This document shows, piece by piece, positions 8,450-16,320 of a stretch of 64,000 bases of DNA; the first letter of the stretch is position 1; every line of letters starts with the position of its first letter. A model generated the notes under the pieces. That model was not told the DNA's origin. It was given only the letters and a program-made list of their open reading frames with translations, and did not search any database. Where the stretch lies: the NCBI RefSeq assembly GCF_014207135.1, contig NZ_JACHCC010000012.1:62001-126000 (forward strand). The letters run 5' to 3'. This DNA comes from Pedobacter cryoconitis (GTDB lineage: Bacteria; Bacteroidota; Bacteroidia; Sphingobacteriales; Sphingobacteriaceae). A program made the position numbers and the translations under genes.

Positions 8450-8462
8450 AACATCGTATGTT
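8450..8462. promoter_or_regulatory. FadR-type operator O3 overlapping the regulator's own promoter
   Basis: AACATCGTATGTT, one base different from O1/O2, 18 nt before the TTG start of the regulator. It overlaps a TATGTTTG box (8457-8464) with TTTA 21 nt upstream (8432-8435), a likely -7/-33 pair, so binding would block the regulator's own promoter. Confidence 0.6.
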
Positions 8463-8480
8463 TGTCGGAAAGCATATATT

Positions 8481-9134
8481 TTGAATAACTCCACAAAACT
8501 TTACGAAAGAGTAATCAGCCTGATCAAGGAAGATATAGCTCAGGGGAAATATAAAACAGGGGAGAAAATACCCTCAGAACCTGAATTAATGAAATTATAC
8601 GGGGTAGGCAGGTCAAGCATCAGAGAAGCCATCAAAATTTTGTCTATTTCCGGTGTTTTAAAAGTGCAGCAGGGCTCTGGTACATTTGTAAATAATAGTT
8701 TCCAGGAAGTAAGTGTTGAACAAAAATTACGAAGAGCTGATTTTGATGACGTCAATGCAGTGCGGAGTATGCTGGAAAAAGAAATCGTCAAACTGGCGAC
8801 ACAAAATCGTACGGAAGAACATCTTAAAGAGATCGAATGTTGTCTGGAAAAACGTAAAATAGCTATCCAGGCAGAGAATCATGAAGCGTGTGCCGATGCT
8901 GATATTGCTTTCCACATGGCAATTGCGGGAGCTTCTTTAAACCCGGTACTGTCCGATCTGTATTATAGTTTTACCCAGGTGATGCGTAATTTCTTTTTAG
9001 CAAGGGAGAAACAGGGGATCAGTCGTTTTGCCATGAACCATCATCTTCACGAGGAGTTGTTTAAGGCAATTAAAAGTAAAAAGCTTAATCAATCCCAGCT
9101 GGTATTGCAAAAGATCCTGGATAACAATTATTAA
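8481..9134 (+). CDS. GntR/FadR family transcriptional regulator
   Basis: A 217-residue regulator. The N-terminal winged helix (about 5-72) has the FadR-subfamily pattern GEKIPSEPELMKLYGVGRSSIREAIKIL followed by the wing QQGSGTFV (each part as read, with an intervening helix). The C-terminal all-helical FCD domain contains the metal-binding histidines expected for the family (DADIAFHMAIA, and HHLHEELFKAI). The start is TTG at 8481: the next in-frame Met is inside the HTH, so no ATG start is possible. It is divergent from the bicupin gene, with three operator copies in the 226-bp gap. Ligand unknown; a carboxylic acid is typical for FCD proteins. Confidence 0.92.
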   Translation: MNNSTKLYERVISLIKEDIAQGKYKTGEKIPSEPELMKLYGVGRSSIREAIKILSISGVLKVQQGSGTFVNNSFQEVSVEQKLRRADFDDVNAVRSMLEKEIVKLATQNRTEEHLKEIECCLEKRKIAIQAENHEACADADIAFHMAIAGASLNPVLSDLYYSFTQVMRNFFLAREKQGISRFAMNHHLHEELFKAIKSKKLNQSQLVLQKILDNNY

Positions 9135-9173
9135 AAGGTAAAGGTTCTTTTGGATGAAGACCCTTTACCTTTT
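9133..9173. terminator. Bidirectional terminator between convergent genes
   Basis: A 17-bp stem (9133-9149 with 9157-9173, one mismatch) flanked by A's and a T-run, sitting between the convergent FadR-type and lyase-like genes. Confidence 0.8.
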
Positions 9174-9186
9174 TTTTCGTATTTGA

Positions 9187-9963
9187 TTACTGTGCTGCAT
9201 CTATATAAGCAGACGCAATTCTGATTTTCTTTACAATTTGTGTTACCTGAGAAGAATCTCCACCATAAACTCCCCATTTAGGATCGCACAAATCACTGTC
9301 CAATGTTCTGCAATTTAATCTTTGTTTACCATTGGAAAGGGTTTGCTGAGTTCCGTTATACCAGAATTCTATGAATCCAACAGACGCATCTTTAGATAAT
9401 TTCATCCGGAGTACGAACTTCTGCCAGGTTCCTGTTGCCAATGGAATAGACCATGGTACTGTAGCCACATGATTTTCATCAAAATGCTGTAATTCGAGTT
9501 TTCCATTCACTGTATGGAGCATGATCGGATGATTAGCACTTGCTGTGGCTGTTGGATAAGCTTTCCACTGAAATATGGCTTCTGTTTTTAAAGTAACGGG
9601 CATATATACTTTACTGGTCCAGCCAATATAAATATCATCCCCTTCAACTCCCTGGAAATTCTTTGCACCATGTCCTTCAGCACGATGGCTTCCAACGGGT
9701 TTCAAAAAATTCCAGCATAATGTTCCGGTTTCATCCTTAACGGTAGACACGGCTCCGTTTTGTTCGACGTTAATGTCTTTCCATACATTATTGGCGCCAT
9801 TGCTGGCATCTCCATTAAATAGTATACTGGAGGCCGCATTAGGAATAATCTGGCTGCTGTTTGCTGACTGTACAGCATTGTCATTTTGTTTTTTGCAATT
9901 GGTCAGTGTGAAAACGCAGCCCATTGCTAATGTAATTCCGATAAGATCAATTTTATTCATCAT
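9187..9963 (-). CDS. Polysaccharide-lyase-like lipoprotein
   Basis: A 258-residue exported protein with a lipoprotein-type signal ending LTNC (Cys23; Asn before the Cys is unusual). The mature part looks like a beta jelly roll of the Polysacc_lyase (PF14099, heparin-lyase-I/PL20-like) kind: SHRAEGHGAK, IYIGWTSKVYMP, IFQWKAYP, GTWQKFVLRMKLS, GFIEFWYNGTQQ and the closing KWGVYGG. In such enzymes the RAE-, W-K- and KWG-type strands line the substrate groove. It could cleave a uronic-acid polysaccharide, or only bind it. It stands alone, without a SusC/D pair, so it is not in a classical utilisation locus. Confidence 0.7.
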   Translation of the reverse strand: MMNKIDLIGITLAMGCVFTLTNCKKQNDNAVQSANSSQIIPNAASSILFNGDASNGANNVWKDINVEQNGAVSTVKDETGTLCWNFLKPVGSHRAEGHGAKNFQGVEGDDIYIGWTSKVYMPVTLKTEAIFQWKAYPTATASANHPIMLHTVNGKLELQHFDENHVATVPWSIPLATGTWQKFVLRMKLSKDASVGFIEFWYNGTQQTLSNGKQRLNCRTLDSDLCDPKWGVYGGDSSQVTQIVKKIRIASAYIDAAQ

Positions 9964-10020
9964 AGAGTAGTTAAATTACCGTCAATGTAAATATATTCTG
10001 TGAATGAATTACTATTACGA

Positions 10021-10054
10021 AAAAAAGAGTCAGAACGGAAACCGGTCTGACTCT
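10021..10054 (-). terminator. Terminator after the PSD-family gene
   Basis: AGAGTCAGAACGG (10026-10038) pairs with CCGGTCTGACTCT (10042-10054) with one mismatch across a 3-nt loop; six A's at 10021-10026 become the U-run on the minus strand. About 37 nt past the stop codon. Confidence 0.8.
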
Positions 10055-10090
10055 CCAGGAAGATGATCTTGAGTATTAATCTCTCTCTCT

Positions 10091-11353
10091 TTAATTGATA
10101 ACTGTGGCGATTTTTGATTTTAAAGGAATATTGCTGGAATCTAAACCAGGTGTCTGTCCATGCATATCGAATTCTAGTTTCACCTGCGGACCAAAGAAGA
10201 GGCAATGTGTGGAGCCTCCAAAATGAAACATCCCCAGCTGTTCACCCTTTTTTACATGCTGTCCTTCATAAACTGTAATCTGACAAGATGAAACTTCTGC
10301 CATTCCTACTGGCATAATACACATCAGGCCTATGGCTGGATTATCAGCTTCAATAAATATCAAGGCTCTAGTTGCCAGTTCGGTGATATATCCTTGTGAG
10401 TCATTCGGGCCAGCCGGATCATACCCTTCTGACAGGGCCTCAGCATAGTAAGTACCGTCCTGCACATAAGCTTTGACTATTTTGCCGCTGACCGGGCTAT
10501 GCCAGCGATGATAACTTAAAGCACTGAGAAAGGCCTGGTATACAGTCCCCCCAACAAAGCTGTCTAATAGTGGGTCATTAGCCATCATATGTTCGAGTGA
10601 ATAAGGCTGAGCTTTGATCCAGAACTGATCATGTTGTTTTACATTTTTCGCAATTCTGTAGGGAGCCGATTCACACGCGTTTGTGATAACTGCATCATTA
10701 TCAGGATCTGCTAATGGACGCTGACCTTCTCTGAACTCTCTTGTAAAGAAGTCATCCCATGATTTAAAGCCGTGATGTTGCTTGGCCGGATCACATATAA
10801 ATTCCTGATCGAAATCTGGCATAGCTTTTTTTGCATCTGCACCAAACCAACCGGTTTTCGGATCTTTATTTAATACGTAGGTTGAATCTTTGGAAGATAA
10901 AAAGATTGCCCATTCGCTTAGAATTCTTTTGAGCTGCCAGTTAACTTTTTCATTCAGGAAAGCTGCATAACCTGCTGTAGTGCCCATAGACCAGTCAAGA
11001 ATAGCATTGATAGGAAATCCAACAAGCCCTGTTTCATTGAACTCAGGTGCTTTTGTCATTATCCTGTTCATCAGCCTGAGCATGAGGTGATAGTTCCTGA
11101 CCTGGGGGGCACCCGCAGGATTCTTTTTGAATTTCTTCGGAACCTCTTCGAACATAAGGTTGAACCACATAAAGACTTCTGCATCACTTTCGATGAACTC
11201 CTTGAATTCTTCTATAACCGGTAACAGTGGTCTTTTATCCTTTTCAACTTCTGCAATCAGATCCCGAAGCCAGTTTTGCAGGATAGTCTGATCAGAAGGA
11301 AGCCATTCGCCAACACGGAATGGGGCCAATTTTTCAATAGCTGTTGTTTCCAT
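10091..11353 (-). CDS. Phosphatidylserine decarboxylase family protein, PsiD-like architecture
   Basis: A 420-residue pyruvoyl-type decarboxylase. The C-terminal half is the PSD catalytic domain: YHRWHSPVSGKI (conserved His region), the self-cleavage motif GGST with Ser381 (HFGGSTHCLFF) that would become the pyruvoyl group, and a short C-terminal alpha chain of about 40 residues. The N-terminal half (about 1-180) matches the PSDC domain (PF12588), which ordinary membrane PSDs lack and fungal L-tryptophan decarboxylase PsiD has; length is also like PsiD (about 440). No transmembrane segment is seen, so it is probably soluble. Substrate could be an amino acid such as tryptophan rather than phosphatidylserine. 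It lies 88 nt downstream of the Hsp70-like gene on the same strand. Confidence 0.85.
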   Translation of the reverse strand: METTAIEKLAPFRVGEWLPSDQTILQNWLRDLIAEVEKDKRPLLPVIEEFKEFIESDAEVFMWFNLMFEEVPKKFKKNPAGAPQVRNYHLMLRLMNRIMTKAPEFNETGLVGFPINAILDWSMGTTAGYAAFLNEKVNWQLKRILSEWAIFLSSKDSTYVLNKDPKTGWFGADAKKAMPDFDQEFICDPAKQHHGFKSWDDFFTREFREGQRPLADPDNDAVITNACESAPYRIAKNVKQHDQFWIKAQPYSLEHMMANDPLLDSFVGGTVYQAFLSALSYHRWHSPVSGKIVKAYVQDGTYYAEALSEGYDPAGPNDSQGYITELATRALIFIEADNPAIGLMCIMPVGMAEVSSCQITVYEGQHVKKGEQLGMFHFGGSTHCLFFGPQVKLEFDMHGQTPGLDSSNIPLKSKIATVIN

Positions 11354-11441
11354 AGCATTTTTTTTTGAAGCACTATGAAATTAAGTAAAGCTGAAAGATT
11401 AAACCCGTTCTTTTATATTCATTTTCTGTTCATTTATTTTG

Positions 11442-12716
11442 TTAATTATCAGCATCAAACAAATAACCACTGTAAGCAAGACCCTTCGCTACACTGGTGA
11501 AGTTGTCTCCTGAATTTACCGGAATATGTGGAAACCTGGTCTTGAATAGATTTTGTATACCACCAACCAGGGAGCTTCCGCCAGTAAGGAACAAACTGTC
11601 AATTTCTTCGGCTCTGATATTGTTCTTCAGCATAAATTCGTCCAGATAAACACTGATCTTTCGGACATCTTTTTCAATAACAGCCGCATATTGTTCCGCA
11701 GAGATTTCTTCATTGATCTCTATGCCCATATTGGAATAGGTAAATGGTGAAACCGGCTGATCGGACAGTGTGATTTTTGTTTTTTCGATAGAGCGGAAGA
11801 CAGAGTAACCCAGGTTATTATCGATTAGTGTAATCAGATTTTTGAATTTTCTGTCTTTCTTTGAATAGTGATAATAGTCCTGTAAGTCTTTTTGTATCCG
11901 GAGTCCGTTAAAAAAATTCATTTTATCCCAGGTACAGATATTGGCGAAAAGGGACATAGGAACAGTTAGTACTTTTCCAGGGGTAGCTTCATACAAAGTA
12001 TTCTTTCCAAAATATGGAGTGCCTTTATCCCACATAAATGCAGAGTCAAAACTATCTCCACCAATGTATATACCACCAGAGGCAATCATATCATTTCTCC
12101 TGTCTTTGCTGCCTACGTTTTCGGGGTCAAGGATCAGGTAGGTGAAATCTGTTGTTCCTCCGCCTAAATCGGCAACCAGTACTTTCTCTTTTTTACTGAT
12201 TGTTTTCTCGTAGGCAAATGCTGCACCAATCGGTTCGAATTGAAAACGCACTTCATTGAAACCGGCATTTTCTGCTGCCTTACTTAATCTTGTCTGGGCC
12301 AATGTATCTTTTGATGCACTGTCATCATCAAAAAATACGGGTCTTCCAATAATTGCCTTCTGGCAATCGTATCCAATGATTTTATCTGCTTTTGCTTTAA
12401 GGTCTTTAAGAATTAAGGCAACCAGGTCAGAAGCGTTATATCTTTTATTGTGAATCCTTGTTTCTATAAAACTGCTCCTGGATAAGATTTGCTTAATAGA
12501 TTTAATAAACCGGCCCTTCATGTTGTCTTCAAGATAGGCAGTAATTGCATTTTCACCTACAACATAATTGGGTGACTCGGTTGTGCCTGGTTCTTGCTGG
12601 AAATATAAAAGGGAAGGGACTGTGATTGTGGTGATGATTTCTTTTTTTTCTTCATCATAAATAGAAAGTGCAGAATTGGTTGTTCCAAAATCAATTCCAT
12701 ATAGAAACTTACTCAT
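11442..12716 (-). CDS. Hsp70-like ATPase without substrate-binding domain (YegD-like)
   Basis: A 424-residue actin-fold ATPase. Phosphate 1 motif YGIDFGTTNSALSI is at residues 6-19, phosphate 2 VADLGGGTTDF near the middle, and the adenosine motif FLTGGSSLVGGI near the C-terminus. It ends just after the nucleotide-binding fold, so the Hsp70 peptide-binding domain and lid are absent, as in E. coli YegD (450 residues). Function of this subfamily is poorly known. Its downstream neighbour on the same strand is the PSD-family gene; co-transcription is possible but the 88-nt gap leaves it open. Confidence 0.85.
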   Translation of the reverse strand: MSKFLYGIDFGTTNSALSIYDEEKKEIITTITVPSLLYFQQEPGTTESPNYVVGENAITAYLEDNMKGRFIKSIKQILSRSSFIETRIHNKRYNASDLVALILKDLKAKADKIIGYDCQKAIIGRPVFFDDDSASKDTLAQTRLSKAAENAGFNEVRFQFEPIGAAFAYEKTISKKEKVLVADLGGGTTDFTYLILDPENVGSKDRRNDMIASGGIYIGGDSFDSAFMWDKGTPYFGKNTLYEATPGKVLTVPMSLFANICTWDKMNFFNGLRIQKDLQDYYHYSKKDRKFKNLITLIDNNLGYSVFRSIEKTKITLSDQPVSPFTYSNMGIEINEEISAEQYAAVIEKDVRKISVYLDEFMLKNNIRAEEIDSLFLTGGSSLVGGIQNLFKTRFPHIPVNSGDNFTSVAKGLAYSGYLFDADN

Positions 12717-12935
12717 TGCAAAAGGGAAATATTGATTGATAAAATGATCTTAATGAAGTATTTACAGCAGCCTGTGGACCAGAGTCTCTTTATTATACTG
12801 TGTTTACCGCCTGTAAAGGTAGATTTTTAGACTAATATCTATGTGTTAAATATGGAATTTAACTAGATTTAATGGTGTTTGAACTGGACTATCCCGATTA
12901 TAGGATTGGTCTACCAGACGCTCTTCTGGCTTGTT

Positions 12936-12977
12936 TAAATTTGTATGACCTGCCGGAAATATCAGAAATCCGGCAGG
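12936..12977 (+). promoter_or_regulatory. TAnnTTTG box followed by a perfect hairpin before the acetyltransferase
   Basis: TAAATTTG (12936-12943) fits a -7 box; 6 nt later CCTGCCGGA (12949-12957) pairs perfectly with TCCGGCAGG (12969-12977), ending 10 nt before the ATG. If the box is used, the mRNA would begin with the hairpin, right over the ribosome-binding region. No good -33 box is seen. Confidence 0.45.
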
Positions 12978-12987
12978 ATCAATCTGT

Positions 12988-13746
12988 ATGATACAAGAAG
13001 AAAAAACTATAATTAATAACCTGTTCGAATTTTGGAACTTTGTTGGGAATAGTTCTCAGACCATTTTATTTAACCCTGACTTTAATGCTGTTATTCCCGG
13101 GGAATCAGACTGGCCGAAAAGGGTATTCAACCTGGGCAACGGAACGGATCCTGAAGGTTCAATATTTAAGGATTTATCTGTGCAGATCCGTGAGAATAAA
13201 TTACCGGATATGCTGACACTCACAGCTTCTATGGGTTCACATTATAAGGAGGAATTAACAGAAGCGGGTTTTAAACCAAAACTTAAACAATTGGGGATGA
13301 TCATTGATCTGGCAGAGATAAAGTTTCCTGAGGTGACAGCGGAAATTGATTTCAGAGCAGTGGAAAATGCCGGGGACGCGGATTGCTTTGCCTCAATTGC
13401 CTCCCAATCTTTTAAATATAAAGTTGATGGCCGTATTGTAGCATCACTATTGCATCAGGAAAATAGTCCTGGATTATTCATTGGTTATGAAACGGACAGA
13501 CCTGTGGCTTGTGGATTAATCTTTTATGATCAATATGGATTTGCCGGCCTGCATATGATCGGGACCTTACCCGAATTCAGGGGGCGGGGCATGGCTGCCG
13601 GTGTAACTGTTCATTTGCTGAAAGAATGTATTAAAGCACACAGAAAATATTGTGTACTGCATGCTTCAGCAGCTGGAGAGCGGATTTACAGTAAATTAGG
13701 TTTTAGGCCTGTAGAAGAAATCAATACCTATTCTTTAGCAGTCTGA
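12988..13746 (+). CDS. GNAT family N-acetyltransferase
   Basis: A 252-residue protein whose C-terminal half (about 125-250) is a GNAT domain. Motif A reads MIGTLPEFRGRGMAAGVTVHLL, with RGRGMA as the acetyl-CoA pyrophosphate loop, and the end has GERIYSKLGFRPVEE, the usual beta6-beta7 region. The N-terminal half resembles a degenerate GNAT-like domain, as in two-domain acetyltransferases. Acceptor substrate unknown. It is transcribed alone, with a hairpin just upstream of its start. Confidence 0.85.
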   Translation: MIQEEKTIINNLFEFWNFVGNSSQTILFNPDFNAVIPGESDWPKRVFNLGNGTDPEGSIFKDLSVQIRENKLPDMLTLTASMGSHYKEELTEAGFKPKLKQLGMIIDLAEIKFPEVTAEIDFRAVENAGDADCFASIASQSFKYKVDGRIVASLLHQENSPGLFIGYETDRPVACGLIFYDQYGFAGLHMIGTLPEFRGRGMAAGVTVHLLKECIKAHRKYCVLHASAAGERIYSKLGFRPVEEINTYSLAV

Positions 13747-13755
13747 ACCTGGTAA

Positions 13756-13798
13756 AGAAAGTCATTGAAGGTAGTCTGAGCTGGCTCAATGACTTTCT
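13756..13798. terminator. Inverted repeat between convergent genes
   Basis: AGAAAGTCATTGA (13756-13768) pairs perfectly with TCAATGACTTTCT (13786-13798) across 17 nt, 9 nt after the acetyltransferase stop. There is no strong T-run, so it is a probable rather than certain terminator. Confidence 0.6.
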
Positions 13799-13860
13799 GT
13801 AGCTTACCAGTTTCCCTGATCTGACCAGGTAAGTTATCAATAGGGTAATCAGCATGATGA

Positions 13861-14667
13861 TTATTTAACAAGATTTGCGAAACGCTGATAAAAAGCAGTT
13901 GGGCTTTTCTCATGCTTTGGTTCATATTTTCCGGCAATAATTGGTAAATAGATGACGCGCCTGCGGCTGGCTTCACCTGTTACGGTTGATTGTGCAACGC
14001 GGTGCCATAAGCGTCCGTCATGAATGGTCAGATCACCTGCTTCTGGTGCAATAGCAACTTCATTAACGTCGGCATTCGTATTCAGAAAGTATTTTTTCCG
14101 GAAAAGCATATGGTAAAGACTTTGGTTATGTGTACCAGGTAAAATTCTGAGGCCACCATTTTCCGGTTTTACATGACTCAGGTGTATACCGACATTCAGC
14201 ATAGGATTTAATCTTGTACCCTGAAAAATGTCACGCAGACCATCAGTATGCCAGCCCATTTGTGTGAACTTACTTTCAGGGCCGTTTACATAGTGGTTTA
14301 ATACCATGCCGTCTTTTTCTGAAGTGCCTAGTCTTGCTCCGGGGCCGATAAGTTCTAATAATGTTTTAAAACGGGGGTCAAGTGTAAGTTCAGTAAAGAG
14401 GGGGTGATGCTGATTGATAAAGGCAAACCGTTGTACTATTGTTGAGCCGTCTAAGTCTTTTCCATATTTTATGGGAATTCCATTTACTTTAATCTGTTGC
14501 TTCTCTATCCATTTTTGCTGTACCAGTGAGGATGCCTGTATAATGTCATTCACTGTTTCTGGTTTGATAAAGCGTTTAAAATGAATAAAGCCATTTTGAT
14601 TGAAAAAGTCTTCTTGTTCGGCTGTAATGACAGCGCCCAGGGTAAATTTTGGATATGAAGAGTCCAT
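13861..14667 (-). CDS. Phytanoyl-CoA dioxygenase (PhyH) family protein
   Basis: A 268-residue Fe(II)/2-oxoglutarate oxygenase of the PhyH family. The iron site is visible as HTD (His140, Asp142 in MGWHTDGLRD) with distal His222 (GRLWHRVAQS) and a basic RRR at 235-237 positioned to bind 2-oxoglutarate. GGLRILPGTHNQS is the usual strand before the distal ligand. Length matches the family (about 250-300). The substrate cannot be told; relatives hydroxylate lipids, amino acids and antibiotics. It is preceded on its own strand by a 263-bp gap with several small hairpins. Confidence 0.9.
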   Translation of the reverse strand: MDSSYPKFTLGAVITAEQEDFFNQNGFIHFKRFIKPETVNDIIQASSLVQQKWIEKQQIKVNGIPIKYGKDLDGSTIVQRFAFINQHHPLFTELTLDPRFKTLLELIGPGARLGTSEKDGMVLNHYVNGPESKFTQMGWHTDGLRDIFQGTRLNPMLNVGIHLSHVKPENGGLRILPGTHNQSLYHMLFRKKYFLNTNADVNEVAIAPEAGDLTIHDGRLWHRVAQSTVTGEASRRRVIYLPIIAGKYEPKHEKSPTAFYQRFANLVK

Positions 14668-14784
14668 AACAATAAGTTTTAAATTGTTTACAGTAGAGAA
14701 TTAGCTTAAACCTTTTGAAGATTCAGGGGGGATTGGTTAATCAATAAGGATGGGAGAGATTAACAGCAACAACAATAATAGACG

Positions 14785-14819
14785 GCCCTTTGAGAAAAGG
14801 GCATTCGCATGGGGAATGC
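14785..14819 (-). promoter_or_regulatory. Tandem hairpins upstream of the PhyH gene
   Basis: GCCCTTT/AAAGGGC (14785-14802) and GCATTC/GAATGC (14801-14819) share two bases, so the two stems are partly exclusive. They lie about 120-150 nt before the PhyH start and would be in its leader if the promoter is further upstream. Role unknown. Confidence 0.35.
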
Positions 14820-14854
14820 AGAATATATATGTTGTGAAGTTGTCATATCTAAAA

Positions 14855-14881
14855 TATAGTCTACTTATTTAGTAGACTATA
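14855..14881 (-). terminator. Terminator of the UmuD-like/SDR transcription unit
   Basis: TATAGTCTACT (14855-14865) pairs perfectly with AGTAGACTATA (14871-14881) across 5 nt; on the minus strand it is followed by TTTTAGAT. It lies 50 nt after the dehydrogenase stop codon. Confidence 0.6.
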
Positions 14882-14930
14882 AAAGTAGAAGAAAATATTA
14901 GAAATATGAAATTTATTTTAATTCTTTTTT

Positions 14931-15707
14931 TTAGTGTCTGAATAAACTGGCACTAATCCTTTCTATCAATGATTTAGGTAAATGGTTTGCACCAAAAGCG
15001 GAGAGTTTATTTAAGAAACCAGGAATAATTTCTGATTTTTTGTTAAACATACCTTTGAGTCCGATCCGGGCAACTTCTTCGGGTGGAGTATTGAATTTGT
15101 TTGCCAGGTCAGTTAGCGCATCCATTCCCGCACGACTTGCAAATCCGGTATCAGTAGGGCCGGGGCAGAGGCAACTGACAGAAACCGGAGAGTTTTTTAA
15201 TTCAAAACGCAGTGCCCGGCTGTAAGAAAGAATAAATGTTTTGGTGGCGGCGTAGACTGCCAGTGTAGGTAATGCCTGATAGGCTGCCGTACTGGCTATA
15301 TTTAATATATAAGCCTGTTTCTGTTGTTTTAAAACAGGTAATAACAAATGAGACAGCTCTACAACTGCATTGATATTTAATTGAAGCATATTGAGCTGAT
15401 CTGCAAGAACCAGATCTTCAAAATTGCCCCATAAACCGAAACCGGCGTTATTGATCAGAATGGAAAGTTGTGATGTCTGGTTTTTACACCAGCCGGCTAC
15501 TTCTTTAGAGGCATTATTACCGGAAAGATCAATTGCAAGATAGGATACCCTGACCTGATACTTGTTTTGAATCTGGATCGATAATTCTTCAAGTTCTGTC
15601 CCGGAACGGGCAATAAGGAGTAAGTTATAACCTGTACTGGCAAGTAGCAGGGCCATGGATTTTCCAATGCCTTTGCTCGCCCCTGTGATTAATGCATATT
15701 CATTCAT
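14931..15707 (-). CDS. Short-chain dehydrogenase/reductase (SDR)
   Basis: A 258-residue classical SDR. The cofactor motif TGASKGIG is at about residues 8-15, the NNAG motif near 87-90, and the catalytic YxxxK as YAATK (about 153-157) with the preceding Ser/Thr (NIASTAAY). Arg in LIARSG suggests preference for NADP. Substrate unknown. It starts 59 nt after the UmuD-like gene on the same strand, and a hairpin follows its stop, so the two may form one unit. Confidence 0.93.
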   Translation of the reverse strand: MNEYALITGASKGIGKSMALLLASTGYNLLLIARSGTELEELSIQIQNKYQVRVSYLAIDLSGNNASKEVAGWCKNQTSQLSILINNAGFGLWGNFEDLVLADQLNMLQLNINAVVELSHLLLPVLKQQKQAYILNIASTAAYQALPTLAVYAATKTFILSYSRALRFELKNSPVSVSCLCPGPTDTGFASRAGMDALTDLANKFNTPPEEVARIGLKGMFNKKSEIIPGFLNKLSAFGANHLPKSLIERISASLFRH

Positions 15708-15766
15708 ATTACCGGCTTCATTTGCCCTAAAGGTATTATCTTTTTAGTATACGGCCGGAAATATAT

Positions 15767-16213
15767 TTATTCTACAGTGAGGTCAACGATTCCCATAGAA
15801 CCTTCTCCTGCCAGAGGATTACAGCTCCAGGTAGCGACCCCGAAAATATTGAGACCATTTTCTTCTATTTTAATAGGTTTCTGATCCATTGGCCCGGTCA
15901 TCAGGTATTCATTACTCACTAGCATACGGGCAATCCATTGTCCTTCATGACTGGTAATGACAATTGATCCGTTTTTAGGTTTCAGGGATTTATCGATAAT
16001 TAACAATGCACCTTTCGAAATCCCACTTTGAAACATGTCACTATTGTGCATTTCAAAGTAATAGGTATTACCGGGGTCTTTAACCAGTCTCTGAATAATA
16101 TGTAACCTGCTCTCTAAATACTCATCTACAGGTGAAATGAAGTTGGTCAACTGTCCCTGATTCTCTATAGATTCAAAGTCTTCGTTGTGATAAAGAAAGT
16201 TTTTCCTAAGCAT
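15767..16213 (-). CDS. UmuD/S24-like protein lacking the catalytic dyad
   Basis: A 148-residue protein that aligns over its whole core with E. coli UmuD: SPVDEYLESRL matches SPAADYVEQRI, and TYYFEMHNSDMFQSGISKG matches TYFVKASGDSMIDGGISDG (19 residues each). At the position of catalytic Ser60 it has Asp59, and at Lys97 it has Arg96. The cleavage site Cys-Gly becomes Thr23-Asn24. So the fold is kept while self-cleavage should be impossible. No umuC (Y-family polymerase) gene is nearby; the downstream neighbour is an SDR. The gene has its own promoter with two palindromic operators. It may act as a non-processed binding partner or regulator. Fold assignment good, role unknown. Confidence 0.82.
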   Translation of the reverse strand: MLRKNFLYHNEDFESIENQGQLTNFISPVDEYLESRLHIIQRLVKDPGNTYYFEMHNSDMFQSGISKGALLIIDKSLKPKNGSIVITSHEGQWIARMLVSNEYLMTGPMDQKPIKIEENGLNIFGVATWSCNPLAGEGSMGIVDLTVE

Positions 16214-16230
16214 AATTGATAAATAAAAAC

Positions 16231-16288
16231 ACTAACAAATTTAGTTTAAATATTTGTATTGGCTAAATATTTTACTAAAAAAATTAGT
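16231..16288 (-). promoter_or_regulatory. Promoter and paired operators of the UmuD-like gene
   Basis: ACTAACAAATTTAGT (16231-16245) and ACTAAAAAAATTAGT (16274-16288) share the palindrome ACTAA-N5-TTAGT, with centres 43 bp apart (about four helical turns). On the minus strand the first contains a TAAATTTG -7 box (16243-16236), and TTTA (16267-16264) lies 20 nt upstream as a near -33 box. Binding at the first would block the promoter. Confidence 0.6.
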
Positions 16289-16320
16289 GTTTATTATGCT
16301 GGATATCGGATCAGCTCAAA

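Noticed and set aside
9187..9963. Polysaccharide utilisation locus around the lyase-like lipoprotein
   Set aside because: No SusC/SusD pair or other carbohydrate enzymes lie next to it.
15767..16213. Functional umuD of a polymerase V operon
   Set aside because: Catalytic Ser and Lys and the cleavage site are all changed and no umuC is adjacent.
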